A stretch of DNA of 63,994 bases from JBCCEJ01 sp039030335. Its GTDB lineage: Bacteria; Pseudomonadota; Gammaproteobacteria; HK1. Each line of letters begins with the position of its first letter. Position 1 is the stretch's first letter. A program made the translations under genes and the position numbers. Positions 1 through 8,153 of this stretch are shown here, in pieces. The DNA is taken from NCBI GenBank assembly GCA_039030335.1, contig JBCCEJ010000027.1:1-63994 (forward strand). Reading direction: 5' to 3'. The notes under the pieces were generated by a model. That model did not search any database. It saw nothing but the letters and a program-made list of their open reading frames with translations, and had not been told where the DNA came from.

Positions 1-415
1 CCTGACTGGTGCCGCCGAAGAAGCCGTCAACCATCAATGTCACCAGGTGCGGCTCCAGCACCATCAACGCGGTTCCGCGTAGCGGCAGGACCTTGACCTG
101 ATTGATGCTGGCCGGCAGTGGCAACGTCCGCATGTACTCCCCCATCGTCACCATTTGCGGCGCCGAGATGGAGACTTGCGGACGCTGTTGAAGCATGTTG
201 TAGACGGTGCTGCCGACCGCGTCCGCGAAACGGCCGTTGATCATGTCCAGGGTCGGCAGAATGTTGGCGATGATGCGCCGCGGGGCCGTGAAATCGTACG
301 GCAGCGCGGTGTGCCTGCTCGCATCGCTATGCGCGATCGTGCCGACGTTGCCGTCGCTGACGGCACGCATCAGCTCATCGAGTTCTTCGGTGCTGAGAAT
401 TTCGTCTGCTGCCAT
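1..415 (-). CDS. fliM: Flagellar motor switch protein FliM, 3' end cut by the window
   Basis: Reading the minus strand from the ATG at 415 gives a protein starting MAADEILSTEELDELM, the EIDELL-like CheY-P binding segment typical of FliM. It continues into the FliM middle domain with TLDMINGRFA and, near the cut, VDGFFGGTSQ, the conserved surface loop (usually VDxxFGGxGR). About 138 residues are present; the rest lies outside the window. FliM is the C-ring subunit that receives CheY-P and switches motor direction. A sigma-54-type promoter lies about 200 nt upstream. No fliL is found between fliK and this gene, where it is usually placed. Confidence 0.93.
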   Translation of the reverse strand, partial: MAADEILSTEELDELMRAVSDGNVGTIAHSDASRHTALPYDFTAPRRIIANILPTLDMINGRFADAVGSTVYNMLQQRPQVSISAPQMVTMGEYMRTLPLPASINQVKVLPLRGTALMVLEPHLVTLMVDGFFGGTSQ

Positions 416-610
416 GGGCTCAGTGACTCCGGCACGTCCCGGTCAGCTCACCACTCGGCGCGCGGCCGGCTGGGCGACGGCTGGCCGTGCCCCTGGTGGC
501 ATCTGCGGCGGCGGCACGTAGGCACGCCTTGGGTGACGTTTCGGTCGCTGTACTGAACACACAGGGCTCCGTCGGAGTGCTGCTTGCACTCGCTTCGTAC
601 AGAACCTATT

Positions 611-625
611 GCAATCGCTGTGCCA
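611..625 (-). promoter_or_regulatory. Sigma-54 promoter in front of fliM
   Basis: On the minus strand the site reads TGGCAC, five bases, TTGC, with GG and GC exactly ten bases apart, matching the RpoN -24/-12 consensus. It lies in the fliK-fliM gap and points at fliM (ATG at 415), leaving a leader of about 185 nt. In polar-flagellum species the fliL/fliM operon is a class II/III RpoN operon, so the location fits. Confidence 0.7.
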
Positions 626-684
626 CTCCGCGCGCGGGGCTGGAGCGCACCGATGAGACCTGGCGAATGGTGGGCAGGTAGCGG

Positions 685-2103
685 CTAGACGTAGGCGTCG
701 ATCAAACCGATTGCGGTCGTCCGGCGTAGCTCCGGCGGCCCATCGGAAGAAGATTCGTCCGGCGGCAGATCGTGCAGTGGTAGTGCGGCTGATCGGTGTG
801 GCGATGCGCCCTGTTCATTGGCGCCGCCGCCATCATTCACGTCGACATTGACGAGTTCCAGGCCACTTTGCTGAAAGATCTCGCGAAAGCGGGGTAGCGC
901 GGCTTCCAGAGCCTCGCGAACCTGAGGACTGAGACTCGCGAACTGGACGCTCGCATATTCGCTGTCGATACTCAACGCGACCTTGAGGTGGCCAAGTTGC
1001 GGTGGATTCAGAGCGATTTGGGCGTGCTGCTCGCCCTTCAGGGAAAGCTGGAGTAACCGGCTTCCAAGCGCCTGCTCCCAACCGGCGCGCCCGAATTCTG
1101 GAAGTAGCCCTGGCGCTGTGGCCATCGGCAGATACCCTTGTCCAGCTGTGCTCAACGCACCGCCAAACACACCGTAAGACGGCTGCGAACCGGCGAAAAC
1201 CCCTGTGTTGCCCAGCTCATTCCCGGCCAACGCGCCGGTCAGGCCAGATAGACCGTGCAGGTACGAAGCCGCGATCTCCGTTGGCGCTGCCGAGGTCCGA
1301 GGCACGCTGGAGCCTGTCCGCACAATGGCGCTGCCGGTGAGCAGCGCGCTCGACTCGAGTGCCCGCAGGCGCGGTGCGCCCGTCGCCAGATCCGCTATGC
1401 CCGTCGGCTGGAGCGGCAGCTGACCCGCAGCGGGTCGTTGCAAAATGTTCGAAACGGGCAGAGCCGCCCGTTGTGCCTCAGCCGGCGCCGCCGCGGTAGC
1501 CGCGATCGCGGCAAGCGGGTCTGACGTCGGGCTGGAGACGGCCGCGCTCACCGGCACCGGCGGTGTCAGCGCAGGTGTTCCGCCAACCGCACTGGAACTG
1601 CCCGGCGTGATCGGTCCGGTCCGGGCCGCGGGCGCACCGTGTTGCAGGGTCGCGCCGGCCGAAGCGCTAGACGCGAACCCCAGCGCCGCAGCGTGGGCCG
1701 CCGCGCCCGGTAGTCGCTGCGCTTCGCCGCTGCCAAGGTCATGGATAGGGTCCAGCGAGACGTCCGGCAGCGTCTCGGCATCGGGGCTGTATGGGCCCGA
1801 AAGCGGCAATGTTTGCAGCCCTGCGGATGCGGTAGCGGCAATTTTTTCCGCTCTGGGTGCCGTCGACGGGGGGAGGGCCGCCAACCCGATGGGCTCATTG
1901 ATACGGGCTGCGTCCTGCGTGTTGTCGGCCTCCTCGAGACCTGGGCGTAGAGCATCTCCCGCGGCGTCAAGGGAGGCGGCAAAAGAGTCTCCGCCGGGCG
2001 CGCCTCCGCGCGGGCCCGAGCGGGTCTCGGCAGCGGACGGCACCACACCGGCCAGCACCGCGAAAGCGGGTAGCTGCGCCGCGCCTGACTGCTCCGCGCT
2101 CAT
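685..2103 (-). CDS. fliK: Flagellar hook-length control protein FliK
   Basis: 472 residues, a normal length. The first ~330 residues are Ala/Pro/Ser/Thr-rich and of low complexity, as expected for the ruler part of FliK. The C-terminal part (about residues 345-435) is the Flg_hook substrate-switch domain, with the family pattern LxLxPxxLGxLxVxL visible as ALNPPQLGHLKVALSI, followed by a helix ending in LELVNVDV. FliK is exported by the flagellar type III apparatus, measures the hook and switches FlhB specificity. The gene follows fliJ by about 50 nt and was probably transcribed from the promoter ahead of fliJ. Confidence 0.92.
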   Translation of the reverse strand: MSAEQSGAAQLPAFAVLAGVVPSAAETRSGPRGGAPGGDSFAASLDAAGDALRPGLEEADNTQDAARINEPIGLAALPPSTAPRAEKIAATASAGLQTLPLSGPYSPDAETLPDVSLDPIHDLGSGEAQRLPGAAAHAAALGFASSASAGATLQHGAPAARTGPITPGSSSAVGGTPALTPPVPVSAAVSSPTSDPLAAIAATAAAPAEAQRAALPVSNILQRPAAGQLPLQPTGIADLATGAPRLRALESSALLTGSAIVRTGSSVPRTSAAPTEIAASYLHGLSGLTGALAGNELGNTGVFAGSQPSYGVFGGALSTAGQGYLPMATAPGLLPEFGRAGWEQALGSRLLQLSLKGEQHAQIALNPPQLGHLKVALSIDSEYASVQFASLSPQVREALEAALPRFREIFQQSGLELVNVDVNDGGGANEQGASPHRSAALPLHDLPPDESSSDGPPELRRTTAIGLIDAYV

Positions 2104-2156
2104 GGCTGTTGTCGGCCGGGGTCGGTGGTCACGCCAGTCTCGTCGAACAGCCTGGT

Positions 2157-2603
2157 TCAGGCTCGCCAGATGCGTGAGCGGGCTCGCGCGGCGAGTTCAT
2201 CTGAAACGGATTGTTCCTGGCGTAAGTCCTTGAGCATGCTGGCATGTTCGCGTCGCTCGCCAAGCTTCTTGAGCCCTTGCGTATGTGCTCGCGCGGCGCC
2301 GTAGTGCACCTGATGATGCGCGAGTTCGTCGCAGAGCTTCGAGTGCGCACCGGTCTCGTCGTCGATCACGTTGCGCAGCTGTGCGAGGAAGGCACCATGG
2401 CTCGCCAGTAGCGCTGGCGTGAGCTGTTGACCGGGTGCCGGGCTGAGTGTGCGGGTGTATTCGAGGTAGTAGTTCTCGAGCTGCTCCAGTCGCCCGGTTT
2501 TGGCGTCGAGCCGCGCGCGGCAATCGCCCAATGCGCGGGCGGTTGCCGCTTCTTGCCGTTCGGCCACTGTCGTCAGGGTGTCGAGCTGAGTCGGTCGACG
2601 CAT
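2157..2603 (-). CDS. fliJ: Flagellar export chaperone/escort FliJ
   Basis: Short, almost entirely helical coiled-coil protein of about 148 residues (start MRRPTQLDTL), the size and character of FliJ, the stalk protein that sits in the FliI hexamer and escorts export substrates. A GGAGG Shine-Dalgarno sequence precedes the ATG at 2603, so this start is preferred to the open frame that runs 14 codons further upstream. Its place between fliI and fliK is canonical. Sequence identity to FliJ is always low in this family; the call rests on length, coiled-coil content and order. Confidence 0.85.
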   Translation of the reverse strand: MRRPTQLDTLTTVAERQEAATARALGDCRARLDAKTGRLEQLENYYLEYTRTLSPAPGQQLTPALLASHGAFLAQLRNVIDDETGAHSKLCDELAHHQVHYGAARAHTQGLKKLGERREHASMLKDLRQEQSVSDELAARARSRIWRA

Positions 2604-2679
2604 GTACTGCGAACCTCCGCAATGCCGGCTTGGACGTGCCCGCAAGCCGATGCCTGCGAGCGCCTTAACGGAGCGTTCT

Positions 2680-2694
2680 GCAACAAGCGTGCCG
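2680..2694 (-). promoter_or_regulatory. Putative sigma-54 promoter in front of fliJK
   Basis: The minus strand reads CGGCAC, five bases, TTGC. The invariant GG and GC are spaced correctly; the leading C instead of T is the only deviation from TGGCAC. It lies in the 200-nt fliI-fliJ gap, about 65 nt before the fliJ ATG after allowing for the start site, which would let fliJK be expressed separately from fliEFGHI. Confidence 0.5.
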
Positions 2695-2809
2695 GATTTT
2701 TCGGTTGGCCCGTGTCGATTCAGGCTGTGGGCGTGACCACCTGGGCGCCGGCGAGGTCCTGATGGCGGCGATCCGCGCGACCTTTAGGGCTCCCTGACAA
2801 GACCTTCCG

Positions 2810-4195
2810 TCAGTTCCCGCCGAGCTTCTGGCAAAGCAGCTCCAGCTGACTCACGCTATCGGCCAGCGAGACTTTTTCGTTAAGGTCTTGCTGAATGAAG
2901 GCGTCCATCGCAGGGCGTTGTTGCAGCGCGATGTCGACATCTGGATTAGTACCGGGGGTGTAGGCACCGACCGTGATCAGATCGCGGTTTTGTTCATAAG
3001 CTGAGTAGATCTGCCTGAAGCGCCGCGCCATCTGCGCCTGCTCCGCGCTGCAGACCTGCAACATCGTCCGGCTCACGGAAGACTCGATATCCACGGCCGG
3101 AAAACAGCCGGAATCGGCGATGCGCCGCGACAACACGATGTGCCCGTCCAGAATCGCCCTGGCACTTTCGGCGATCGGGTCCATTTCCGGTTCACCTTCG
3201 GTCAGCACCGTGTAGATCCCCGTGATGGAGCCTTGCTGTTCGCCGCTCGTGCCGGCGCGTTCCACCAGTTGGGGCAGTCGGGCGAACGTGGAGGGTGGGT
3301 AGCCGCGGGTGACCGGCGGCTCTCCGATCGCGAGGCCGATCTCGCGTTGCGCCTGCGCAAAGCGCGTAAGCGAATCCATCAACAGTAAGACGCGCAGACC
3401 CTGGTCGCGAAAATATTCGGCGATCGCCGTCGCCCGAAACGCGCCATGCAGTCGCATCAACGGTGAGCAGTCGGCTGGCGCAGCGACCACGACCGCACGC
3501 GCCAGCCCGGCGCTGCCAAGATTGTTGACGATGAACTCCTGCACTTCCCGGCCGCGCTCCCCGATGAGGCCCACGACAACCACATCGGCTTCGGTAAACC
3601 GCGTCATCATGCCGAGCAGTACGCTCTTGCCGACGCCAGCACTCGCGAAGAGACCGATCCGCTGCCCTCTGCCGATGGTGAGGAGCCCGTTCAGCGACCG
3701 CACTCCGACGTCCAGAGAGTCTGCGATCGGGGTGCGCTCGAGCGGATTGCGGCGCTGTCCAAGCAGGGCGACTCGCGCGGTGCAACGTGGTTGGGGACGG
3801 CCGTCTAGAGGTGCGCCGCCGGCATCCAACACCCGGCCCAGTAAGGATTCTCCTGCAGTGATCGTGCTTTGCGATGCGCGCGGAATGACGCGGGCGCCGG
3901 GAGCGACGCCCTCCGGTTCGCCGATTGGCATCAGGAACAAGCGGTCATCGCTGAACCCGACCACCTCCGCTTCGAGCGAGGCGGCGCCAGGAGCTGTTTC
4001 TATGGTACAGCGGGCGCCGACCGCAGCCTGACATCCCGAAGCCTCCAGCGTAATTCCAGCGACGCGGGTCAGTCGTCCATTCAGGCAAAATCCATGCAGT
4101 TCGACCATGCGATCGTCAGCGCGCCGCAGAAATTCGGCGACGCGCGTGCGCCGATGCTGGAGCAGGGTGGGGGAGGCAGCCGGATCGTTCGTCAT
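2810..4195 (-). CDS. fliI: Flagellar type III export ATPase FliI
   Basis: 461 residues from the ATG at 4195. Shows the F1-beta-like fold: N-terminal barrel, then Walker A GLFASAGVGKS (about 181-191), Walker B region LLLMDSLTRFAQAQREIG with the following GLAIGEPPVTRGYPPS signature, and the C-terminal helical domain. FliI energises export of axial proteins with FliH and FliJ at the base of the flagellum. The frame stays open about 65 codons further upstream, but that leader is Arg-rich and unlike FliI, so the internal ATG is chosen; a GTG two codons earlier is also possible. There is a gap of about 115 nt from fliH. Confidence 0.95.
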   Translation of the reverse strand: MTNDPAASPTLLQHRRTRVAEFLRRADDRMVELHGFCLNGRLTRVAGITLEASGCQAAVGARCTIETAPGAASLEAEVVGFSDDRLFLMPIGEPEGVAPGARVIPRASQSTITAGESLLGRVLDAGGAPLDGRPQPRCTARVALLGQRRNPLERTPIADSLDVGVRSLNGLLTIGRGQRIGLFASAGVGKSVLLGMMTRFTEADVVVVGLIGERGREVQEFIVNNLGSAGLARAVVVAAPADCSPLMRLHGAFRATAIAEYFRDQGLRVLLLMDSLTRFAQAQREIGLAIGEPPVTRGYPPSTFARLPQLVERAGTSGEQQGSITGIYTVLTEGEPEMDPIAESARAILDGHIVLSRRIADSGCFPAVDIESSVSRTMLQVCSAEQAQMARRFRQIYSAYEQNRDLITVGAYTPGTNPDVDIALQQRPAMDAFIQQDLNEKVSLADSVSQLELLCQKLGGN

Positions 4196-4310
4196 CGGCA
4201 CGCGTCGCGCTTCATCTGCTTGCCCTGCACGGCGAGGCGATTGGGATTCGGCCCGTAGCCGCGAGACCAGCGATTCCCGTCGTGGATGCGGCCGGCAGAT
4301 GCGGGCATGG

Positions 4311-4997
4311 TCACGATGCGTGCAGGGCTGCGCGGAACTCGCGCAGACGCGACTCGAGTCGCCCGTCCACTTCGCTGAAACCTGACTCAATGCGCAGTTC
4401 GCCGCGTTCCAGCGCCGGGTCTACGACGATGTTCCATGAGAGCTGCTGAGTCTCCGCGTAGGGGTGCAGCAGTGCCTGGTCAGCGGCGCAGACACTGATA
4501 CGCAGGTCTGGCGATGCGGCCGGCAACGTCGCAGCAGCGGTGCGAATGATCTCTGTGAGCTGCTCGGGCCGCGTCTCGATCTCGGCCTGAAACAGGGCGC
4601 CAGCGAGTCCCAGTGCCAGCTCGGCGAGCTGTAGTTCGAGGGCGTTGTCGAGTGCCTCAAGCGGCTGGCCAGCGCTATCGATGAGGGCGGCCAGGATCTC
4701 GAGCTGTTGGTTCAACTCGGTGGCGGCTTCGGCTCGGCCGGCTTCCAGCCCTTCAGCGCGTCCGGCGGCATAACCTTCGTCCCGTGCCGCGGCGCGCAGA
4801 GCCTCCAGCGATTCATCCGCGCGTGACGCCATGGCTGGGGCATCGGGCGTTGCCGGTGGCTCGGCAGCGGAGGCCGCAGTCTCCTTCTCAAGTGCCGCGA
4901 ACGGCCACCGGCGAAAACCGCCAGCGCCGTTCGCCGGCAACACGCGTGCACGCGGAATCCGTGTCTTCGGCGGGTCGTTGTGCAGGTTGTCTGGCAT
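4311..4997 (-). CDS. fliH: Flagellar assembly protein FliH
   Basis: 228 residues. A variable acidic/Ala-rich N terminus is followed by the FliH helical region with spaced small residues (EGYAAGRAEGLEAGRAEA, GxxxG-like repeats around 78-95) and a C-terminal V-ATPase-E-like domain ending ERGELRIESGFSEVDGRLES. FliH is the peripheral stalk that tethers and restrains FliI. Its ATG is 2 nt from the fliG stop codon, indicating coupled translation. Confidence 0.92.
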   Translation of the reverse strand: MPDNLHNDPPKTRIPRARVLPANGAGGFRRWPFAALEKETAASAAEPPATPDAPAMASRADESLEALRAAARDEGYAAGRAEGLEAGRAEAATELNQQLEILAALIDSAGQPLEALDNALELQLAELALGLAGALFQAEIETRPEQLTEIIRTAAATLPAASPDLRISVCAADQALLHPYAETQQLSWNIVVDPALERGELRIESGFSEVDGRLESRLREFRAALHAS

Positions 4998-4999
4998 CG

Positions 5000-6058
5000 T
5001 CAGTAAACCAGTTCCTCACCGCCGCCGAAGCCGGCGACGACGATGGTACCGGCGTCGATCAAACGCCTGGTAGCTTCTACGACCTCGCGCTGGGCAGTTT
5101 CCACTTCGCTCAGTTTGACGGGGCCGCGTGCCTCCATATCATCGGTCAACAGGTCAGCGGCACGTTTGGACATGTTGTTCAGGAATTTGTCTTTCGTCGC
5201 ATCGTCGCAGCCCTTCAAAGCCGTGCAGAGGATTGCGCTCGAGACTTCTGCGAGCAAGGTCTGAATCGAGCGGTCATCGATCTTCATCAGATCCTCGAAC
5301 GTGAACATGCTGTTCTCGATTAGTTCACCCAGATCGGCCTCGTGGGACTTGATCGACGTGAGGATGTCCTGCTGAACCTCCATGTCGAGGTTGTTCAACA
5401 CGCTGGCGGCCAGCTTGGGGCCGCCGGTAAATGACGGAGCGGCGCCGACGTCCTCATTGGTCAGATGGTCGAGGACCAGGGCGTTCAACTCTTCCATCGC
5501 GGAGACGGAAACGTGTTCGAGAGTCGCCATTCGCAGCACGACATCGCTGCGAGTGTCCATCGGGAGCAGACTCAGAACCTGCCCACCGAGGCGTGGGTCC
5601 TGGTAGGCGAGTAGCGTCGCGACCACCTGCGGGTGTTCGTCGCGGACCAGCTCGGCAATGTCTTTGGGGTCTCGTTTCGCCAGAGCTTCGATTCCGCCGG
5701 TCTCCTGATTCCACAGTGACAGTCGACTGGTGATTTCGTTGGCCTTGTCGCGTCCGAGAGCCATGACCAGCAGCTTGCGGATATGACGCTGCGCGTCCGC
5801 ATTGGCGCCTACCGCCGATGCCGTTCCGGCCTGTCGGCAAAAGTCCACGACGGTTTCGTGCACCTGCGCGGGGGTCAGATCCGGCAGCGTGCTCATCGCA
5901 GTAGCGAGGGTGTCGATATGCTCTGGCTCGACGTGGCGCAAAACTTCCGAGGCCTCACGTTCTCCCAGCATCAACAGAAACGCGGCCGCGCGCTCCTGGC
6001 CGCTCAGCGGGACGCTCTCCTCGACAGCTTCAGATTCTGTTTCGACTTCAGCCGCCAT
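5000..6058 (-). CDS. fliG: Flagellar motor switch protein FliG
   Basis: 352 residues, slightly longer than typical (about 330-340). The middle domain carries the EHPQ motif (DEHPQVVATLL, about 137-147) used to bind FliM, and the C-terminal torque domain has the charged helix LMKIDDRSIQTLL that faces the stator, with the usual charged residues. It ends with the unusual Gly-rich tail AGFGGGEELVY. FliG sits on the MS ring and transmits stator force. Its start overlaps the 3' end of fliF by 11 nt, so the two are translationally coupled. Confidence 0.96.
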   Translation of the reverse strand: MAAEVETESEAVEESVPLSGQERAAAFLLMLGEREASEVLRHVEPEHIDTLATAMSTLPDLTPAQVHETVVDFCRQAGTASAVGANADAQRHIRKLLVMALGRDKANEITSRLSLWNQETGGIEALAKRDPKDIAELVRDEHPQVVATLLAYQDPRLGGQVLSLLPMDTRSDVVLRMATLEHVSVSAMEELNALVLDHLTNEDVGAAPSFTGGPKLAASVLNNLDMEVQQDILTSIKSHEADLGELIENSMFTFEDLMKIDDRSIQTLLAEVSSAILCTALKGCDDATKDKFLNNMSKRAADLLTDDMEARGPVKLSEVETAQREVVEATRRLIDAGTIVVAGFGGGEELVY

Positions 6059-7715
6059 TTTCCAACCACCGTTTGACTACTTGCGCGGCCCTGCGCGGGT
6101 CACTGGCAGCAACCCGTTGCGCCAGGCGGATGTCGGCCTTGTAGTCAGGCCCCGCGCTCAGTTCTTCCAGCCACTCTCCAGCGTTATCGACCTGCGGGCC
6201 GGCGGCGAGAGCTTCGCCGACTGCGACGCCGGGCATGCCGGGGTTGGGTAAACGGTTGGGGCCGGCTTCGGCCTCCGGTTTGAGCAGATTCTTGAGCAGT
6301 GGGCGCACCACCACGAGCAGCAACAGCAGGACGACAAGCGTGATGGATGCCAGCTTACCAAGCGTCAGGAACCACCCCTCCTGCCATACCGGCGTGACTT
6401 CGACCGGTGTCTCCTGGAACGGCGAATTGACCACGTTGACGGAGTCGCCTCGTTCCGCGTTGAAACCGATCGCGTCCTTGACTAACTGGGTGATTCGGGT
6501 CATTTCCTCAGCCGGTAGCGGTCCGCGCGCGACATCGCCGTTCTCCTGGGCCCGTTCGGCGTGATCGATAACCACGGCCACGGTCAGACGCTGGATGCGT
6601 CCTACCGGTACCTGCACATGGCTGATGCTCTTGTCGAGTTCGTAGTTGCGGATCCAGCGAGTCGCTGTCTGGCGGCCCTGCGTGGCCGCTGCCGCGTCCG
6701 GGGCTGCGGCGTCGTCGGCACCTGCAGGTTCGTTCGCGATTGCCCCGGCGGCGCCCTGAACCGGCGGCAGTTCCGTGCCATCCCGGGTGATCTGCTCGCT
6801 GCGAATCTGCGGGCGGGGGCCGTCGTCAAAACGCTCTTCGGTGCGTTCCACGACCGAAAAGTCGATCGTCGCCGTCGCTTCCGCGCGCACTTTGCCGATA
6901 CCGACGAGCGGCGCGAGAATCTGTTCGATGCGGCGCACGTAGCCGGATTCGACCCGGCGCGCGTATTCCAGCTGATCCAGGCTCAGATTAGCGCCGCCAG
7001 CGCGCTCCGGTTCGCTCAGCATACGCCCGAGCTGGTCGATCACCGTCACGCCGTCCGCCTCCATACCCGGCACCGCGGTGGCAACCAGGTGCACGATCGC
7101 AGCGGTCTGGCCGGCATTCAGCTCACGACCCGGATAGAGTTTTACGACCACTGACGCGGTTGGCGGAATCCTGTCGCGTACAAACGCCGAACGTCGCTCC
7201 ATCGCCAGGTGCACGCGCGCGTTCTCGATCACGTGCAGACTGCCGATCGACCTCGCGAGTTCTGTCTCGAGCGCGTGGCGGAGTCGTACGGTGTCCATGA
7301 ACTGGCTGGTGCCGATCGGAGCACTCTCCTGCAGGAATTCGTAACCCGCGCCGCCACCTCGCGGCAGTCCTTCGGCAGCGAGCGCGAAGCGGGCCTGATG
7401 GACCTGGTCCGCCGGCACTTCGACAGCGCCGCTCGTCGGGTCGACCCGCGCTGGAATGCCGGTACTTTCCAGAGTGCTCAGCACCGCGGCTGCGTCGGTG
7501 TCGGAAAGACCAGGATAAACCGCCTGGTAAGTAGCCCGGTCGAGCCACATCAGTCCGGCTATGAGCAGTGCGAGGGCCACCGCGGCTGCCACGATGATGC
7601 CGAGCTGGCGTCCTCCGATGAAGCTCGGACGATTCACGTCGCGGCCAAACAGCGTAAAGCTGGGAGACGCGGCGTCTGCGGGCACGGGTTGTACGGAACC
7701 TTGTTCTTCGGCCAT
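6048..7715 (-). CDS. fliF: Flagellar MS-ring protein FliF
   Basis: 555 residues, normal length. Two membrane segments bracket the periplasmic part: residues about 38-58 (GIIVAAAVALALLIAG) and about 450-473 (LASITLVVLLLLLVVVRPLL). The periplasmic region has the YscJ/FliF ring-building motif (LARSIGSLHVIENARVHLAM, about 153-172). The C-terminal tail (about 520-555), ending VVKRWLENGG, is the FliG-binding helix. It forms the MS ring that houses the export gate. It is followed directly by the overlapping fliG. Confidence 0.96.
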   Translation of the reverse strand: MAEEQGSVQPVPADAASPSFTLFGRDVNRPSFIGGRQLGIIVAAAVALALLIAGLMWLDRATYQAVYPGLSDTDAAAVLSTLESTGIPARVDPTSGAVEVPADQVHQARFALAAEGLPRGGGAGYEFLQESAPIGTSQFMDTVRLRHALETELARSIGSLHVIENARVHLAMERRSAFVRDRIPPTASVVVKLYPGRELNAGQTAAIVHLVATAVPGMEADGVTVIDQLGRMLSEPERAGGANLSLDQLEYARRVESGYVRRIEQILAPLVGIGKVRAEATATIDFSVVERTEERFDDGPRPQIRSEQITRDGTELPPVQGAAGAIANEPAGADDAAAPDAAAATQGRQTATRWIRNYELDKSISHVQVPVGRIQRLTVAVVIDHAERAQENGDVARGPLPAEEMTRITQLVKDAIGFNAERGDSVNVVNSPFQETPVEVTPVWQEGWFLTLGKLASITLVVLLLLLVVVRPLLKNLLKPEAEAGPNRLPNPGMPGVAVGEALAAGPQVDNAGEWLEELSAGPDYKADIRLAQRVAASDPRRAAQVVKRWLENGG

Positions 7716-7776
7716 GTGTGTCTCGGGTGCTGCGGCGGGTGAAGATATCGTTGTTTTATTGGGTCAGGGACAGCGG

Positions 7777-8112
7777 CTACACCGGGAGGCGCATGATCTC
7801 CTCGTAGGCAGTCACGAGCCGGTTGCGCACCTGCACCATCGTTTCGAAATGGATACGGGCTTTCTGCATTGCGACCATCGCTTCCGCCAGGTTCGCGTGC
7901 GGTTCACCCGTTGCGAAGTCGCTCGCCATCTGGGCGCTCTCCTTTTGCGCCGCATCAACCTGATCGACCATCTGTTTGAGTACCGTTGCGAAACCGCTGT
8001 CGGAGGCACCCGTTGCATCGGTTTGTACGCCCGGCGCTTCCGCACGCGCCGCGGCTGCCATCTCGCGCATCTGGGCGAGCAGCGCAGCTTGTTTGCTCGA
8101 GTCGATAATCAT
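7777..8112 (-). CDS. fliE: Flagellar hook-basal body protein FliE
   Basis: 111 residues from the ATG at 8112 (MIIDSSKQAALLAQM). The C-terminal half carries the FliE signature: helix with EAMVAMQKARIHFETMVQVRNRLVTAYEEIMRLPV, typically ending in (I/M)xxMPV. FliE joins the MS ring to the proximal rod and is the first exported substrate. The open frame upstream of 8112 is the shadow of flrC and should not be included. It starts only about 40 nt after the flrC stop codon; I see no convincing separate promoter. Confidence 0.94.
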   Translation of the reverse strand: MIIDSSKQAALLAQMREMAAAARAEAPGVQTDATGASDSGFATVLKQMVDQVDAAQKESAQMASDFATGEPHANLAEAMVAMQKARIHFETMVQVRNRLVTAYEEIMRLPV

Positions 8113-8153
8113 GCTTGTGGCTCCATGTTCGCGTTGAAGTGCCTTCGGTTCGC

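Noticed and set aside
1445..2233. Long plus-strand open frame of 262 codons opposite fliK
   Set aside because: It mirrors the fliK codon pattern; no ribosome site or family similarity. FliK on the other strand is certain.
4196..4390. N-terminal extension of FliI by 65 codons
   Set aside because: Arg-rich with no FliI similarity; FliI begins naturally at the ATG at 4195.
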